Of a stretch of 64,000 bases of DNA, positions 63,973-64,000 are shown one piece after another. Position numbers and translations under genes: made by a program. The DNA is from Pseudoclavibacter triregionum (GTDB lineage Bacteria > Actinomycetota > Actinomycetes > Actinomycetales > Microbacteriaceae), in the NCBI GenBank assembly GCA_910822395.1, contig OU365335.1, positions 248,001 through 312,000 of the forward strand. Direction: 5' to 3'. The notes beneath the pieces were generated by a model, which was not told the DNA's origin, ran no database searches, and saw nothing but the letters and a program-made list of their open reading frames with translations. Each line of letters opens with the position of its first letter. Positions within the stretch are counted from its first letter, which is position 1.

Positions 63973-64000
63973 TGTAGGCGCGCGAAGGCCGCGAACCCGG

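Overview
The window is very GC-rich, densely coded DNA from an actinobacterium, most likely of the family Microbacteriaceae (inference). Supporting features are the lepB-rnhB-DUF2469 and yraN-comM-dprA-xerC clusters, a class Ib ribonucleotide reductase operon (nrdHIEF), an LAETG-anchored surface protein, a DUF222/HNH endonuclease, and many GTGA/ATGA stop-start overlaps.

Layout. 0-16 kb: end of a surface protein, then the minus-strand housekeeping genes xerC, dprA, comM and yraN. The partner block DUF2469-rnhB-lepB lies at 14.1-16.1 kb. Between the two blocks sits an inserted segment (6.6-14.0 kb) with an NAD(P)-binding protein, a thiamine-diphosphate enzyme, a large multi-membrane-span protein, an LppP/LprE-type lipoprotein and a broken paralogue of that lipoprotein. 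16.2-19.3 kb: a graveyard of insertion sequences (one complete IS3-family element plus IS5-, IS3- and IS256-type remnants), ending in the 3' end of a tRNA-Gln. 19.3-22.9 kb: a probable folate-independent methionine synthase module (mesD, mesX, a LysR regulator and an AhpD-like protein), closed by another IS3 remnant. 23.6-27.6 kb: nrdHIEF with NrdR-type boxes and a cluster of DnaA-box-like sites upstream. 28-42 kb: ordinary backbone genes (MFS exporter, DUF4349 lipoprotein, PRC-barrel protein, thioredoxin, acyltransferase, aldehyde dehydrogenase, glycine-rich protein, DUF4287 protein, P-type cation ATPase, DUF222/HNH protein).

42-50.6 kb is a second accessory segment. A 5'-truncated secreted-protein gene and gene fragments (recombinase-associated HTH, N-terminus of a PEP-synthase-regulator homologue) flank an intact lactate-utilisation operon (lctP-lutA-lutB-lutC). 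The operon promoter carries two near-identical palindromic operators, but the divergent GntR/FadR-type regulator is cut off inside its DNA-binding domain and joined to an integrase fragment. A HEPN-like ORF and the tail of a large serine recombinase follow; the recombinase frame runs into tRNA-Ala(CGC), the likely integration site. 50.7-64 kb returns to backbone: two tandem, apparently paralogous, membrane-anchored proteins with proline-rich tails, a membrane protein, a GNAT acetyltransferase, galU, 5-formyl-THF cyclo-ligase, an FmdB-type zinc ribbon, mscL, an MFS transporter, and a very large superfamily-1 helicase-like protein whose Walker A and B motifs have lost their key residues.

The genes most likely to act together are mesD-mesX (methionine synthesis), lctP-lutABC (lactate uptake and oxidation to pyruvate), nrdHIEF (dNTP supply), and the paralogous secreted pair at 50.7-53.8 kb. 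All assignments come from reading the sequence; no database search was run.
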